From: QHWT01 sp046726015
GTDB lineage: Bacteria; Acidobacteriota; Vicinamibacteria; Vicinamibacterales; 2-12-FULL-66-21
Assembly: GCA_046726015.1 (NCBI GenBank)
Contig: JBKOZS010000108.1
Span: 1 to 6,239 of the forward strand
DNA: 6,239 bases
Reading direction: 5' to 3'
Shown: positions 5,347 through 6,239 of the stretch, in pieces
How positions within the stretch are numbered: the first letter of the stretch is position 1
Layout: each line of letters begins with the position of its first letter
Made by a program: the position numbers and the translations under genes
The notes under the pieces: model-generated
Told to the model about the DNA's origin: nothing
The model's database searches: none
Seen by the model: only the letters and a program-made list of their open reading frames with translations

Positions 5347-6239
5347 TCATTGAAGGCTCTTCAATCCGTGACTGTCGAGGTATGACGTGATCGCCGTAGC
5401 GCGCCGCTCGCGATCCGCAAGAGCCACATAGCCATCTGGTCGCACGAGATACACGGCATCGCGGAGCAGGCCGGCTCCCTTAGTCTCTGCGCGCCACGGG
5501 AAGACGTGCAAGCGCAGGTCTCGGGCGCGGCACATCTCACGAATTTCCGGTCCCGCATCGCCGTAGACATGGACCTGCCAGTCGAGCGATGTGAGCGGGC
5601 TGAAGTTGTCGCCGTCGAGGCCTTCGCGCGGAGGTACCCACGGCAGACGATCGCCGCCGTGCACATCGCCCGCCGATCCTTCACTCAGAGCGCTGTCGCG
5701 GTAATGCACAGCCGTCTGCGACACGGTTCGAAACATGAACCGTCTGACCGCTGGGATCGTAAAGAGCGCCGGCAGCATACGCGGGACGATGGCCAGGCGC
5801 AACCATCGCGCGATCGCCCCGCGACTGGTCACGCCGGTGAATGCCTGATCCGTCGTCGCGACGAGACGGTGGGCGAAGGCGATGCGTTCGGATTCGTAGG
5901 TCTCGAGAAGCGCCGCACGGGCGCGGCCGCGCAGGACCGCGGCGAGTTTCCACGCGAGGTTGGCGGCGTCGCCGATGCCGGTGTTCATGCCCTGTCCCCC
6001 AACCGGACTGTGGACGTGCGCGGCGTCGCCGACGATGAAGGCATGCCCCCGTCGAAAATGATTCGCGACGCGATGGTGCACGTGATAGGTGGAGAACCAG
6101 TGGACCTGGCTGACGTCGATGCGCATCCACTGAATGACCTGGTGGCTCACGTCGTTCCACGAGAGGTTGTCGTGCTGATGCTCGAACTCCTCTCGTACCG
6201 TGCCGATCAGTCGCGCGCGTCCGTTCCCCTTGAGTGGAA
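5347..6239 (-). CDS. FAD-dependent aromatic hydroxylase-type monooxygenase, C-terminal part (N-terminus beyond window)
   Basis: The frame is open from the right edge (first full codon 6237-6235) to TGA at 5349-5347, giving 296 visible residues. GTG at 6150 is not the start, because 29 more in-frame codons lie upstream in the window and family sequence continues through them (PLKGNGRARLIGTVREEF). The diagnostic segment is AFIVGDAAHVHSPVGGQGMN (visible residues 66-85), the second FAD-binding motif of group A flavoprotein monooxygenases (Pfam FAD_binding_3), followed by TGIGDAANLAWKLAAVL. The preceding FSTYHVHHRVANHFRRG also fits. After a helical linker, residues from about 205 (SPLTSLDWQVHVYGDAG, later LHVFPWRAE and VYLVRPDGYVAL) match the thioredoxin-like C-terminal domain of phenol, pentachlorophenol and polyketide hydroxylases. 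The N-terminal GxGxxG dinucleotide site and much of the substrate pocket lie outside. Members use NAD(P)H and O2 to hydroxylate aromatic rings. The substrate cannot be named. Confidence 0.9.
   Translation of the reverse strand, partial: PLKGNGRARLIGTVREEFEHQHDNLSWNDVSHQVIQWMRIDVSQVHWFSTYHVHHRVANHFRRGHAFIVGDAAHVHSPVGGQGMNTGIGDAANLAWKLAAVLRGRARAALLETYESERIAFAHRLVATTDQAFTGVTSRGAIARWLRLAIVPRMLPALFTIPAVRRFMFRTVSQTAVHYRDSALSEGSAGDVHGGDRLPWVPPREGLDGDNFSPLTSLDWQVHVYGDAGPEIREMCRARDLRLHVFPWRAETKGAGLLRDAVYLVRPDGYVALADRERRATAITSYLDSHGLKSLQ

Noticed and set aside
4535..5353. A 272-codon plus-strand frame across the ankyrin gene end and the VOC gene, including an ATGA overlap at 4634-4637 that looks like translational coupling
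   Set aside because: Most of it lies antisense to the clear VOC gene, it encodes no recognisable domain, and no separate ribosome-binding site supports the ATG at 4634.
5347..6150. GTG at 6150 as the start of a 267-residue monooxygenase
   Set aside because: The reading frame stays open with family-like sequence upstream to the window edge, and the N-terminal FAD-binding GxGxxG motif is absent, so this is an internal valine of a larger protein.

Overview
This 6,239-base window is GC-rich and chromosomal in character. It probably comes from a soil-type member of Acidobacteriota, and Vicinamibacteria would fit. That placement is an inference. It rests on an Oar-like TonB-dependent receptor with an N-terminal carboxypeptidase-regulatory domain and an ELPLNGRDYNQL-type plug motif, on an ankyrin-repeat protein with an N-terminal segment I associate with such bacteria, and on strong GC bias that leaves long meaningless reading frames opposite the real genes. 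I see no rRNA, tRNA, CRISPR array, insertion sequence or phage gene.

Layout: (1) Positions 1-1842, minus strand: the first 614 codons of a TonB-dependent outer-membrane receptor. The gene runs off the left edge with no stop in the window, so a search for closed reading frames misses it. (2) Positions 1843-2102: a divergent spacer with a good sigma70-like promoter for the receptor and perhaps a leaderless start for the next gene. (3) Positions 2103-2834, plus strand: a lipoprotein with a class I glutamine-amidotransferase-like (BPL_N-type) domain and a visible Cys-His-Glu set. (4) Positions 2835-3023: a spacer with a weak terminator-like hairpin, a TTGACA/GATACT promoter and a perfect Shine-Dalgarno. 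(5) Positions 3024-4637, plus strand: a 537-residue divergent ankyrin-repeat protein. (6) Positions 4638-4744: a convergent spacer with overlapping GC-rich inverted repeats. (7) Positions 4745-5221, minus strand: a small PhnB-like VOC-fold protein. (8) Positions 5222-5346: a short spacer. (9) Positions 5347-6239, minus strand: the C-terminal 296 codons of a FAD-dependent aromatic-hydroxylase-type monooxygenase, cut by the right edge.

The genes do not form an obvious pathway. The monooxygenase and the VOC gene share a strand and are separated by 125 bases, so they could be co-transcribed, but no shared substrate can be read from the sequence. The receptor and the lipoprotein are divergent, and both are predicted to be envelope proteins. 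I found no convincing new multi-gene system. The items most worth a second look are the intact catalytic residues in the lipoprotein-anchored amidotransferase-like protein, its possible leaderless start, and the two-part architecture of the ankyrin protein. No gap between genes exceeds 300 bases.
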